From: SFDP01 sp051653625
GTDB lineage: Bacteria > Bacillota > Clostridia > Lachnospirales > Lachnospiraceae
Assembly: GCA_051653625.1 (NCBI GenBank)
Contig: JBOFWM010000028.1
Coordinates: 1 to 13,745, forward strand
Length of the DNA: 13,745 bases
Direction: 5' to 3'
Below, piece after piece: positions 1 to 7,174 of the stretch (positions are counted from its first letter, which is position 1; each line of letters opens with the position of its first letter). A program made the position numbers and the translations under genes. Under the pieces are notes generated by a model, which saw nothing but the letters and a program-made list of their open reading frames with translations, did no database searches and had not been told where the DNA came from.

Positions 1-30
1 GAAAAGAAAAATCCCCTAAATTAGGGGAAC
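1..30 (-). terminator. Rho-independent terminator of the HTH regulator gene
   Basis: TCCCCTAA (12-19) and TTAGGGGA (21-28) are perfect inverted complements around one base, in practice a six-pair stem with an AAATT-type loop. Read leftward, the hairpin is followed by TTTTTCTTTTC. It begins two bases beyond the stop codon of the leftward regulator gene. There is no T-run on the rightward side, so it should act only on leftward transcription. Confidence 0.85.
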
Positions 31-477
31 TTAAAGAGAGCTAGGAGATAAAATTGGTTCGTTTTCATCGAGTAGCCATTCGTTTATAGTATCAACAGAT
101 GAAATCCCTTGATTTATAGCAATAATAAGAAGTGCATCACGTTTGTACTTTGGATAAAGTGCAGGCATACCATATAATGCAAGGGCGCGCTGTGTTTCTT
201 TAAGAGTTAATTTCATTGCAAGAAAAATACGTAAAAGCTTGTCACGGTCTTTCGTGTGGCATTCGCCAGTAAGAAGCTTATATCCGTATTTTTGTGGCAA
301 ATCTGCCTTTTGAAAGATATCTTTTCTTTTTAAATTTTTCTGGTCAATAAGTGTATCAATATAGGATACAAAGTTTGTTTCAATATTCTTAAGATGCTTT
401 TCTTCAAATGATGTCAAGTTACTTTTTGAGGAAGTTTTTAAGATATTTAAAAGATTTGATGTATTTTTTTGTTCCAT
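31..477 (-). CDS. Small Cro/C1-like helix-turn-helix regulator, kinase-associated type
   Basis: A 148-residue soluble protein. The first 35 residues are polar and rich in Ser, Thr and Lys; residues about 36-100 form a compact helical domain of the Cro/C1 (XRE) kind, including the segment KYGYKLLTGECHTKDRDKLL; the rest carries LYPKYKRDALLIIAINQG and a short acidic tail. I recognise this pattern (a Y-x-Y-x-[IL]-[FL]-x-G recognition region, then RDKLL, LTxxETQ and LYPKxKRD) from small regulators next to DFN-type Ser/Thr kinases in Lachnospiraceae; that is memory, not a search. The start at 477 is preferred over the ATG at 498 because GGAG lies six bases before it, and the longer start has no binding site. 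It is divergent from the kinase at 574, so a shared regulatory region and functional link are likely. DNA binding and target are inferred. Confidence 0.75.
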   Translation of the reverse strand: MEQKNTSNLLNILKTSSKSNLTSFEEKHLKNIETNFVSYIDTLIDQKNLKRKDIFQKADLPQKYGYKLLTGECHTKDRDKLLRIFLAMKLTLKETQRALALYGMPALYPKYKRDALLIIAINQGISSVDTINEWLLDENEPILSPSSL

Positions 478-489
478 GATATACTCCAA

Positions 490-518
490 TTTACACATTA
501 TATTTTTTATGGTAAAAT
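490..518 (+). promoter_or_regulatory. Candidate promoter of the kinase operon
   Basis: TTTACA (490-495), a 17-base spacer and TAAAAT (513-518) make a reasonable sigma-A promoter pointing at the kinase gene. Transcription would begin near 525, giving a leader of about 50 bases before the presumed start at 574. If this is the only promoter, the in-frame TTG at 469 lies upstream of the transcript and cannot be the kinase start. Confidence 0.45.
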
Positions 519-526
519 TTTACTAT

Positions 527-556
527 ATTATAAAGAAATATGCAAAATATATTCAA
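527..556 (-). promoter_or_regulatory. Candidate promoter of the HTH regulator gene
   Basis: On the minus strand TTGAAT (551-556) and TATAAT (527-532) are separated by 18 bases. The -10 is perfect and the -35 matches four of six. It would give a leader of about 40 bases before the start at 477. It overlaps the transcription start region of the rightward kinase promoter, so the two promoters could compete. Confidence 0.5.
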
Positions 557-558
557 AT

Positions 559-566
559 GAGGAGGG
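559..566 (+). promoter_or_regulatory. Strong ribosome binding site that points to an ACG start for the kinase
   Basis: GAGGAGGG is a near-ideal Shine-Dalgarno sequence. Seven bases after it lies an in-frame ACG (574-576). No ATG, GTG or TTG occurs in the kinase frame between here and the conserved start of the kinase domain. The site therefore decides the start in favour of a rare codon, with ATC at 580 as the other nearby near-cognate choice (13-base spacing). Confidence 0.6.
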
Positions 567-573
567 CAAACAA

Positions 574-1647
574 ACGAGTATCGAGGCAAAATTAAGACTT
601 TCTTATTATAAAGAAATTGCATATGTAAGTGAAAAACATGAAGTAAAACTTGTACAGCACGTAGAAAGCAATAAAATATATGTGAAAAAAAAGCTTGTCG
701 TATATGATTTGAAAGTATTTCAATATCTCGCTAGCCATCCCATCAATGGAATTCCTAAAATAATAGAAGTAATAGAGAAAGATAGAGAACTTTATGTTAT
801 TGAAGAATATATTTCAGGTGAAACTTTACGTGACAAACTTAATGAAAAAGGTAAATTTAGTGAATCGGAAGCAGTAGAAATTATTAAGAATTTATGTTAT
901 ATCTTAAAGACATTTCATCAACTGAATCCACCCATTGTACACAGAGATATTAAACCTGAAAATATTATGATTACATACGATAGAAGAGTTGTATTGGTTG
1001 ATTTTAACTCAGCAAAAGAGAGTGATGTTACAAAAATGCGAGATACCGTATTATTTGGTACAACAGGATATGCAGCACCTGAGCAGTATGGCTTTTTTTC
1101 TTCCACACCTAGTGCCGATATCTATGCAATTGGAGTGCTTTTAAATGAACTTTTAACAGGAAAATTACCAAATAAGCAGATGGATCAAGGAACTTGGAAA
1201 ATGATTATAGAAAAATGTTTAAAGATGGAGCCAAATAGTAGATTTCAAACGGTAGATGAACTATTATGTGTTATAACAGGAGAAGGGGAAAATACAAGAA
1301 TCTCTAAGAAGCAATCTCTGATTTTACCAGGATATCGAAGAAAAAATATAATTGCTATGGTTTTAGCAACTATGTGGTACTTTATTATTCTTTATTCAAG
1401 TGTTATGTTAACAACAAATAATACATTATTACAAGCGAATATTATTATATATCGGATCTTCTTTTTTACAGTATTGATGACAGAAACATTTTGGATATGT
1501 AATTTTCAAGATGTTTGGAGTTATATTTCCTTTACGAAACATAAAAATAGAGTAATAAAAATTTGTAGTATATTATTAGGTGTGATTATCCTATTTTTTG
1601 GGGAAGCAGTTTTATTATCCGTTTTACTTGCATTTGTAGTAGGATAG
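574..1647 (+). CDS. Membrane-anchored Hanks-type Ser/Thr protein kinase with probable ACG start
   Basis: Numbered from the presumed ACG start (357 residues). The kinase domain spans about 5-240: a lysine cluster after IYV at 38-40 supplies the ATP-binding Lys; HRDIKPEN at 123-130 is the catalytic loop; DFN at 143-145 replaces the usual DFG; GTTGYAAPEQ at 163-172 is the activation segment with the APE motif. A glycine-rich loop is not evident at the N-terminus. Three hydrophobic segments (about 257-277, 287-310 and 328-355) anchor the protein, leaving the kinase in the cytoplasm with no sizeable outer domain. It should phosphorylate Ser/Thr; likely partners, by context only, are the divergent HTH regulator and the downstream c-di-GMP phosphodiesterase, whose gene starts 39 bp later with no terminator between. 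The only in-frame standard start upstream is TTG at 469, which has no binding site and adds 35 residues unlike a kinase N-terminus. Confidence 0.85.
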   Translation, partial: TSIEAKLRLSYYKEIAYVSEKHEVKLVQHVESNKIYVKKKLVVYDLKVFQYLASHPINGIPKIIEVIEKDRELYVIEEYISGETLRDKLNEKGKFSESEAVEIIKNLCYILKTFHQLNPPIVHRDIKPENIMITYDRRVVLVDFNSAKESDVTKMRDTVLFGTTGYAAPEQYGFFSSTPSADIYAIGVLLNELLTGKLPNKQMDQGTWKMIIEKCLKMEPNSRFQTVDELLCVITGEGENTRISKKQSLILPGYRRKNIIAMVLATMWYFIILYSSVMLTTNNTLLQANIIIYRIFFFTVLMTETFWICNFQDVWSYISFTKHKNRVIKICSILLGVIILFFGEAVLLSVLLAFVVG

Positions 1648-1686
1648 AAACAAAAAATAGGAAACAAAATATGAGGGGGAAATGAT

Positions 1687-4680
1687 ATGAAACGTTCTAA
1701 TACAAAACATATTATCAATGCTTTAATCGTAACAGTATTGCTACTAATTATAATTCTAACAATATATGGATTTTTTAAGTCAATTGAACATAATGTTACT
1801 ACATATACGCAATCTACATTAGATGAAGTAATCACATTACAAAAAGACGCAATCTATGATCGATTAATATCAGATATGAATATGATAGAAAGTTTAGCGC
1901 TCTCTTTTCAACTGAGCAATGTAAGCTTTGAGCAAGCAATGGAACTTACGACACATGCTATCACAAAAATGGATCTTCAAAAAATAATTTTATTTGATAT
2001 GAATGGAAACGGTCAGAGTTCAGATGGAAATAAGATAAGTGCAGAGGAACTTAATATATTTGATAAATTATATTCACGGGAAAGTATTATTTATGAGGCA
2101 GAAACGGATGGTCAAGAAGAGTGTGTTATAAAAATGTCAGCACCTGTTTTTGATAAGGAAAATGGGGAAATCAAATATGTGATCGTAGGTATTTACAGCC
2201 TTGATAAAATACAAGAATCAATTGAAAGTACATTTTCAAAAGAAGACAATATTGGAATTATAAATAGCAAGGGCGAGCTTATTTTTTCTAACCGATTGAC
2301 AAAAGAGTTTTTTGAAGATAGCAATATGGCTGAAAACTTAGAAAATGGAGTGGATGGTAGTTTTCTTTATGAATATAATGGTGCACATTATTATTGTAAA
2401 TACACAAATTTAGGAATTAATAATTGGTTTGTTGTTGGACATATAAATCAATCTGCTTTATCAAATCATGTAGAATTTAACAGTAAAGATTTAGCGGTTA
2501 TGTTACTTGTGATTGGAATGTGTATATTAATATTACTGTCTTACATCCTTATATCTAGAAATAAATCAAAAAGAGAACTTGCAAATTTAGCTCTTTATGA
2601 TAAAATAACAAGTTTACCAACTGGAGAAAAGTTTAAAATAGATATTAACAAACTTCTCGCTGAAAAAGGATCAATTCAATCATTTTGTGTTGTTTTTGAC
2701 ATTTGTAATTTTAAATTAATCAATGATCGATTTGGAAATAAGATGGGAGATGAGATGCTGAGAAAAATCGCAGATGTTATGCGTGAAATAGAAAAAGAGC
2801 ATCCAAAGAATACCCTTTTTATATCGAAACTGTATTCGGATACATTTGCAATATTAATTACGGATGTAACGAATGAAGAGCTTATAGAAAAATCATGGAA
2901 ATTCCTTGAAAAATGTAGAGTAGAAAGTCGATTTATTGGAGAATATAATTTGAATTTTTCTTGTGGAAGATATATTAATCAACCAGAGGATACTGCAGAT
3001 ATTATATTAGAGAGAGCAGTAACAGCACATGCTCATTCAAAAAATCAAAAATCAAATACATTTGTTGATTATGACGAAGAATTTATGGAGCGTTTGCATA
3101 CACAAAGTGATATCATGAATAGCTTTTCGAATGCATTGGAAAATGAAGAATTTCAGATTTATTTACAACCACAGTATAAAGCGAGTGATGAAAAAATTAG
3201 TGGTGCAGAGGTATTAGTTCGTTGGATAAAAGATGGAAAGGTAAAGTATACACCAAATGTATTTATTCCTGTATTAGAAGATTCAGGAAGAATATCTGAA
3301 TTAGATTCTTATTTGCGAGAACAGATTTGTCAAAGCATACGTAAATGGTCAGATGCAGATATGTATGTTGTACCTATTTCATTAAATGTATCAAGAATTG
3401 AATTGTTAGAAAAAGATTTTGTTGCAAAGTTGTTGAAATTAATTCATAAATATGATCTACAGCCAGAATTGTTACACATTGAAATAACAGAAACTGCATA
3501 TGTTGGTGATTACGAGTATTTAACAAATGTTGTTGCAGAATTATCTGAAAATGGATTTCATGTTGAAATGGATGATTTTGGAAGCGGGTATTCTTCCTTA
3601 AATGTATTAAAAGATATTGCCATTGATACCGTTAAATTGGATATGAAATTTGTGGAAAAGGGTAAAAATGAGGCAAAAAGTGGTAGTATTTTAAGCTCGG
3701 TTGTGCGAATGACACAAGGGATTGACCTATTAACAATTGCAGAAGGTGTTGAAATAAGAGCACAAATAGATTATTTGAGAAGTATCGGTTGCGATTTTAT
3801 GCAAGGGTATTATTTTGCAAAGCCAATGCCATTAGAGGAATTTGAAAAATTATTAAAAGGGGAAGAGGTTCAAGTAGAGTGGAAATTAGAACGACCAATT
3901 GGTATTGATGATGCGGCTAATTTTTTAAACGCAACAGCACAAGAAACGTTATTGTTTAATACGTTTTCAGGTGGAGCAGCAATTGTTGAATATTTTAATG
4001 ATGAAATGAATGTGATACGAATCAATGATAAATGTTTCGAAGTATTTGCTAAAACAAGAGATACTTATAATGTTTTTCAATTTAATCTTTTCGATGCAAT
4101 TGTTCCAGAATTTAGAGAATATATAAAATCATCACTTAATCAGTCAATTGAAACAGGAGAAGAAATTACAGGAGAATGTGCAACGCTACCTATAACGGAA
4201 GAAGATGGTGTTATGTGGCAGATTTTTAGTTTAAGATGCATTGGAAGAAAAGGTAAACGTTATTTGTTCTACTTAGTTTTAACGGATATTACAGAGCGAA
4301 AAAGGTTAGAAGAAAATCTAACATTGGAAATAAAAAAATCAAAAGATATTATTGAAAGTATGCCAGGTGGATATATACAAGCGAAAATCGAGAATGGAAT
4401 CATCAAAGTAATAGATGTAAGCAAAGGAATCTGTTCACGTTTGGAATATACCGCAGAGGAGCTGTGTGCGCTAGAAGATTTTAGTGTCATAATTGATTCA
4501 AAAGAGTTAGAGAAAAAAATGATAGAAGAAGGAACTTATGTTGCTACGGAAATACGTTTGATATCAAAATCTGGAGAAATTATTTGGTTTAGCTGTACAG
4601 GAAAGTACCAACGTAGGGATGAAGCATCTGGAATATTTAATGGATTATTTTTTGACATTAATCCTTATAAAAAAGTCTAA
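1687..4680 (+). CDS. Cache / degenerate GGDEF / EAL / PAS / PAS c-di-GMP phosphodiesterase, probably truncated
   Basis: A 997-residue inner-membrane signalling protein. TM helix 11-30, an outer Cache-like sensor about 31-265, TM helix 268-290, a GGDEF-fold domain about 296-460, an EAL domain about 475-722, then two PAS domains (about 752-868 and 885-993). The cyclase signature is lost: LYSDTF at 382-387 stands where GGDEF should be, so no diguanylate cyclase activity is expected. The EAL domain keeps its catalytic set: E508 (EVL for EAL), N567, E599, D629-D630 in DDFGSGYSS, K650, E686 and Q706, so hydrolysis of c-di-GMP to pGpG is likely. GAGGGGGA six bases before the ATG sets the start. It follows the kinase gene by 39 bp and ends at a two-way terminator. 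PAS domains at the very end are odd: they normally feed an output domain that follows. After the stop the frame continues with helical-linker-like codons, suggesting a lost C-terminal domain. Confidence 0.9.
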   Translation: MKRSNTKHIINALIVTVLLLIIILTIYGFFKSIEHNVTTYTQSTLDEVITLQKDAIYDRLISDMNMIESLALSFQLSNVSFEQAMELTTHAITKMDLQKIILFDMNGNGQSSDGNKISAEELNIFDKLYSRESIIYEAETDGQEECVIKMSAPVFDKENGEIKYVIVGIYSLDKIQESIESTFSKEDNIGIINSKGELIFSNRLTKEFFEDSNMAENLENGVDGSFLYEYNGAHYYCKYTNLGINNWFVVGHINQSALSNHVEFNSKDLAVMLLVIGMCILILLSYILISRNKSKRELANLALYDKITSLPTGEKFKIDINKLLAEKGSIQSFCVVFDICNFKLINDRFGNKMGDEMLRKIADVMREIEKEHPKNTLFISKLYSDTFAILITDVTNEELIEKSWKFLEKCRVESRFIGEYNLNFSCGRYINQPEDTADIILERAVTAHAHSKNQKSNTFVDYDEEFMERLHTQSDIMNSFSNALENEEFQIYLQPQYKASDEKISGAEVLVRWIKDGKVKYTPNVFIPVLEDSGRISELDSYLREQICQSIRKWSDADMYVVPISLNVSRIELLEKDFVAKLLKLIHKYDLQPELLHIEITETAYVGDYEYLTNVVAELSENGFHVEMDDFGSGYSSLNVLKDIAIDTVKLDMKFVEKGKNEAKSGSILSSVVRMTQGIDLLTIAEGVEIRAQIDYLRSIGCDFMQGYYFAKPMPLEEFEKLLKGEEVQVEWKLERPIGIDDAANFLNATAQETLLFNTFSGGAAIVEYFNDEMNVIRINDKCFEVFAKTRDTYNVFQFNLFDAIVPEFREYIKSSLNQSIETGEEITGECATLPITEEDGVMWQIFSLRCIGRKGKRYLFYLVLTDITERKRLEENLTLEIKKSKDIIESMPGGYIQAKIENGIIKVIDVSKGICSRLEYTAEELCALEDFSVIIDSKELEKKMIEEGTYVATEIRLISKSGEIIWFSCTGKYQRRDEASGIFNGLFFDINPYKKV

Positions 4681-4700
4681 GAAGAACTTATAGAATTGCA

Positions 4701-4742
4701 AAAAAATAAAACCTAAACTTTAATGTTTGGGTTTTATTTTTT
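4701..4742. terminator. Two-way terminator between the convergent EAL genes
   Basis: AAAACCTAAAC (4708-4718) pairs with GTTTGGGTTTT (4725-4735) around a six-base loop, with one T-G wobble, and A- and T-rich flanks extend the pairing. Read rightward it ends in TTTTATTTTTT; read leftward in TTTTATTTTTTT. It serves both the rightward gene ending at 4680 and the leftward gene, whose stop codon (4720-4722) lies in the loop. Confidence 0.85.
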
Positions 4743-6954
4743 GTTCAAATTCTTCTATAGGCATAGGCCTTGCAAAATAATATCCTTGTAACTCATTACA
4801 TCCAATAGCGCGCAAATATTTTACTTGCTCTCTAGTTTCTGTACCTTCTGCAATGACGGTTAAATTTAATTTTTTTGCCATTTCAATAATGGAGGTAACA
4901 ATTATTTCACCATTTGCATTATTTGAATGAGCATTTAAAAATTTCATATCTAATTTGATGACATCTAATGGCAAATCCTTGAGTATATTTAAAGAAGAAT
5001 ATCCGCTTCCAAAATCATCCATTTCAATGCAAAACCCATGGCTTTGAAGCTTTTTCACAACATCAATCATTTTAATGTGATCTTCGACATAAGCAGTTTC
5101 TGTAATTTCAAGATGAAGTCTACTTGCATCAATGTCATATTTTTCGGCTAATGTTATTAAGTTGTCTGTAAACTCAGGACGTAGAAGATCAAATCTTGAT
5201 ACGTTAACCGATAAAGATGGAACATCAAGATTTTCATTTTGCCATTTTTTTAGGAGGCAGTATGCTTGATCTCTAATATAGGCATCTAAACGAAGAATAT
5301 CGCTTGATTTTTCAAGTATTGGAATAAATTCATCTGGTCTATATTTAACTTTGCCATCTTTTATCCAACGAACTAAAATTTCTGCACCGCTGATTTTCTC
5401 GGTTTGTGCATTAAATTGTGGTTGAATATATAATTGAAATTCATTGTTTGCTAACGCTTCATCAAATTCATTTAATATGGAATTGATAAGATATAATTCT
5501 TTTACTATTGTAAAATCATAATCTGTAAATTCGTTTATAATAGAATTTTTTGCATGTGAATGAGCAATTTTTGCTCGTTCGAGTACTTGGTCAATGTCCT
5601 CTAATGGTTCGCATATATAACGCCCAAGATAGAAGTCTAGTTTAACATTACGAAACATACTAGCATTGCTACGACTTTTATTAATAAGAAACGTTTTTAT
5701 GGCATTGGAATCTTTTGTCTTTGATTCTTTTGAAAATAAAATAAAAACATCAGAATGAAGGCGTCCAATCACTACTTCACCATTACGTTGATTCATATAA
5801 AAGTTAGATAAATTACCAATTTCTTTTAATATTAAATCACCAATATCATTACCGAAAGAGTCATTGATTAATTTGAAATTTAAAATATCAAAAATGATGC
5901 ATGAAAATTTATCGTTAGGAAAATTTCTCATCAATTGTCCAGCATCCATTTTAAATTTTGTTAAATTTGGTAAGCCTGTTAAGTGATCATAATATGCAGT
6001 ATTGTATAATTTCTTTTTTGAATGTCCTTCTTGCCACATAAATAAAAGTACAATAACTAAAAATATAAGAGCAAAAAATAAAGATAAATGAAATGTTCTT
6101 TCTTGTAAATCAGAAGATGATTTTATTAAATCTTTTAATGGAACTGTTACAATGATAGACCAGTCATTGATACCTAGTGGTTCATAAGCAGTTTCGTATT
6201 GTTCGTTATTAATTGTAAAATTCATTTTCCCACTTTGTTTTAAGGAAATATCATTTGCAGCTTTTTCTAATGAATCCTTCTTAAATACAGCATTATTTAT
6301 TCTAGTGGCAAGGTCGGTATTGATATCATCACTATGTTCTAAATCTAAAAATGTGCTTGCAATATATTGTCCTTGTGAATTAACGATATGAGTCACTCCC
6401 TTGTCACTAAATGACGTAAGAATAAGCGTTTTTAATTTATCAGGGGTATAAATACCATATACTACACCGTTAATGTTGCCCACACTATCATAGGATGGCG
6501 TTGCCGCTTGGATAAATAATTGATCATACACTTCAGAATAAATTGGGTCTGAAAGCACTGTTTCACCGTTTAATGCACGTTTGATAATGTTGGATTCTTC
6601 AATAAAAATTGAGTTACCAGTATTTGAGATTCCAATCATATTGGAATCTACCCAAAATAATGTACTATAATGTGTATTGACTTCAATATTATTAAGAAGA
6701 GATACAATGCTTTCGTTATCCTCTACTAAATGAATAGAGTTGCCTAACGTTTTTAGTAAACCAAGTTCAGAATTTAATAAGGTTTTTATACTAAATTGTT
6801 GTTGTGATATTGTTTCATGAAGCGTATCTTCTGCAATGGTTTGAAAGGCATTCAGTTGTGATTTATTATAATCAATCAAAATGAGTAGAAAGAGTGCACC
6901 GCTAATTAAAATCATGGAAATAAAAGTTAGTTTTAATAGTATGTTTTTTTTCAT
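4720..6954 (-). CDS. Cache / degenerate GGDEF / EAL c-di-GMP phosphodiesterase
   Basis: A 744-residue membrane protein. TM helix about 8-27, an outer Cache-like sensor about 30-280, TM helix about 288-307, a GGDEF-fold domain about 312-475 and an EAL domain about 490-735 that ends the protein. The cyclase signature is degenerate (RLHSDVF at 398-404), though FKLIND and FGNDIGD around it are retained. EAL catalytic residues are all present: E525 (EIL for EAL), N584, E616, D646-D647, K667, E703 and Q723, so it should linearise c-di-GMP under control of an outside ligand. It is a clear paralogue of the rightward protein ending at 4680: both share ISGAE-x-LVRWIKDGKVKY, the DDFGSGYSSLN loop and the same xSDxF replacement of GGDEF, but this copy has no PAS tail. 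GGAG 11 bases before the ATG is the binding site. A near-consensus promoter lies upstream, suggesting well-expressed transcription on its own. Confidence 0.92.
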   Translation of the reverse strand: MKKNILLKLTFISMILISGALFLLILIDYNKSQLNAFQTIAEDTLHETISQQQFSIKTLLNSELGLLKTLGNSIHLVEDNESIVSLLNNIEVNTHYSTLFWVDSNMIGISNTGNSIFIEESNIIKRALNGETVLSDPIYSEVYDQLFIQAATPSYDSVGNINGVVYGIYTPDKLKTLILTSFSDKGVTHIVNSQGQYIASTFLDLEHSDDINTDLATRINNAVFKKDSLEKAANDISLKQSGKMNFTINNEQYETAYEPLGINDWSIIVTVPLKDLIKSSSDLQERTFHLSLFFALIFLVIVLLFMWQEGHSKKKLYNTAYYDHLTGLPNLTKFKMDAGQLMRNFPNDKFSCIIFDILNFKLINDSFGNDIGDLILKEIGNLSNFYMNQRNGEVVIGRLHSDVFILFSKESKTKDSNAIKTFLINKSRSNASMFRNVKLDFYLGRYICEPLEDIDQVLERAKIAHSHAKNSIINEFTDYDFTIVKELYLINSILNEFDEALANNEFQLYIQPQFNAQTEKISGAEILVRWIKDGKVKYRPDEFIPILEKSSDILRLDAYIRDQAYCLLKKWQNENLDVPSLSVNVSRFDLLRPEFTDNLITLAEKYDIDASRLHLEITETAYVEDHIKMIDVVKKLQSHGFCIEMDDFGSGYSSLNILKDLPLDVIKLDMKFLNAHSNNANGEIIVTSIIEMAKKLNLTVIAEGTETREQVKYLRAIGCNELQGYYFARPMPIEEFEQKIKPKH

Positions 6955-6990
6955 TGTATTTTAGTCTCCATAAATGTTTGTTAAAAAAAT

Positions 6991-7009
6991 ATATACTTCA
7001 ACAGTATAT
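6991..7009. repeat. Inverted repeat across the start site of the leftward Cache-EAL gene
   Basis: ATATACT (6991-6997), five bases, AGTATAT (7003-7009): a perfect 7-bp inverted repeat. Its right arm contains the -10 box of the leftward promoter, and its centre falls close to the expected transcription start. This is where a repressor operator would sit, but no family is recognisable and the sequence is AT-rich, so chance is possible. A second perfect palindrome, ACAACGTTGT (7017-7026), lies in the same promoter's spacer and touches the -35 box. Confidence 0.4.
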
Positions 7010-7031
7010 TTATTAAACAACGTTGTGTCAA
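7003..7031 (-). promoter_or_regulatory. Near-consensus sigma-A promoter of the leftward Cache-EAL gene
   Basis: On the minus strand TTGACA (7026-7031), a 17-base spacer and TATACT (7003-7008) give a perfect -35 and a five-of-six -10. Transcription should start near 6996, leaving a leader of about 42 bases before the ATG at 6954. This is the best promoter in the window. The rest of the 220-base gap to the rightward gene at 7175 is A/T-rich; no convincing rightward promoter stands out in it. Confidence 0.75.
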
Positions 7032-7174
7032 GGAAATGAAACAAACTTTAAAGAAGAAAATGGATAAAATAAATATGGTAATTTTTAGGAAAATATAGTA
7101 TTATTTTAAAGTAAATAAAAAAGAAAAAAATAAATTGTGACTTTTCTAAGAGTAATTATGAGGAGTAAGATAAA

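Noticed and set aside
478..498. Seven-codon longer start for the HTH regulator.
   Set aside because: GGAG lies inside the extension, six bases before the inner ATG, which is the better start.
469..573. Longer kinase reading frame from TTG at 469.
   Set aside because: There is no ribosome site, it overlaps the divergent gene's start, it lies upstream of the best promoter, and the added residues do not resemble a kinase N-terminus. It is not formally excluded.
563..576. GGGCAAAC in the kinase leader resembles part of the c-di-GMP (GEMM-I) riboswitch core.
   Set aside because: The other conserved parts of that aptamer (the GCAAAGCCTC-type segment and receptor helix) are absent, and the match coincides with the ribosome site; no aptamer fold is supported.
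7032..7174. Search for a rightward promoter of the cyclase operon.
   Set aside because: Only weak pairs such as TTTAGG-N17-TAAAGT were found in very A/T-rich sequence; not good enough to list.
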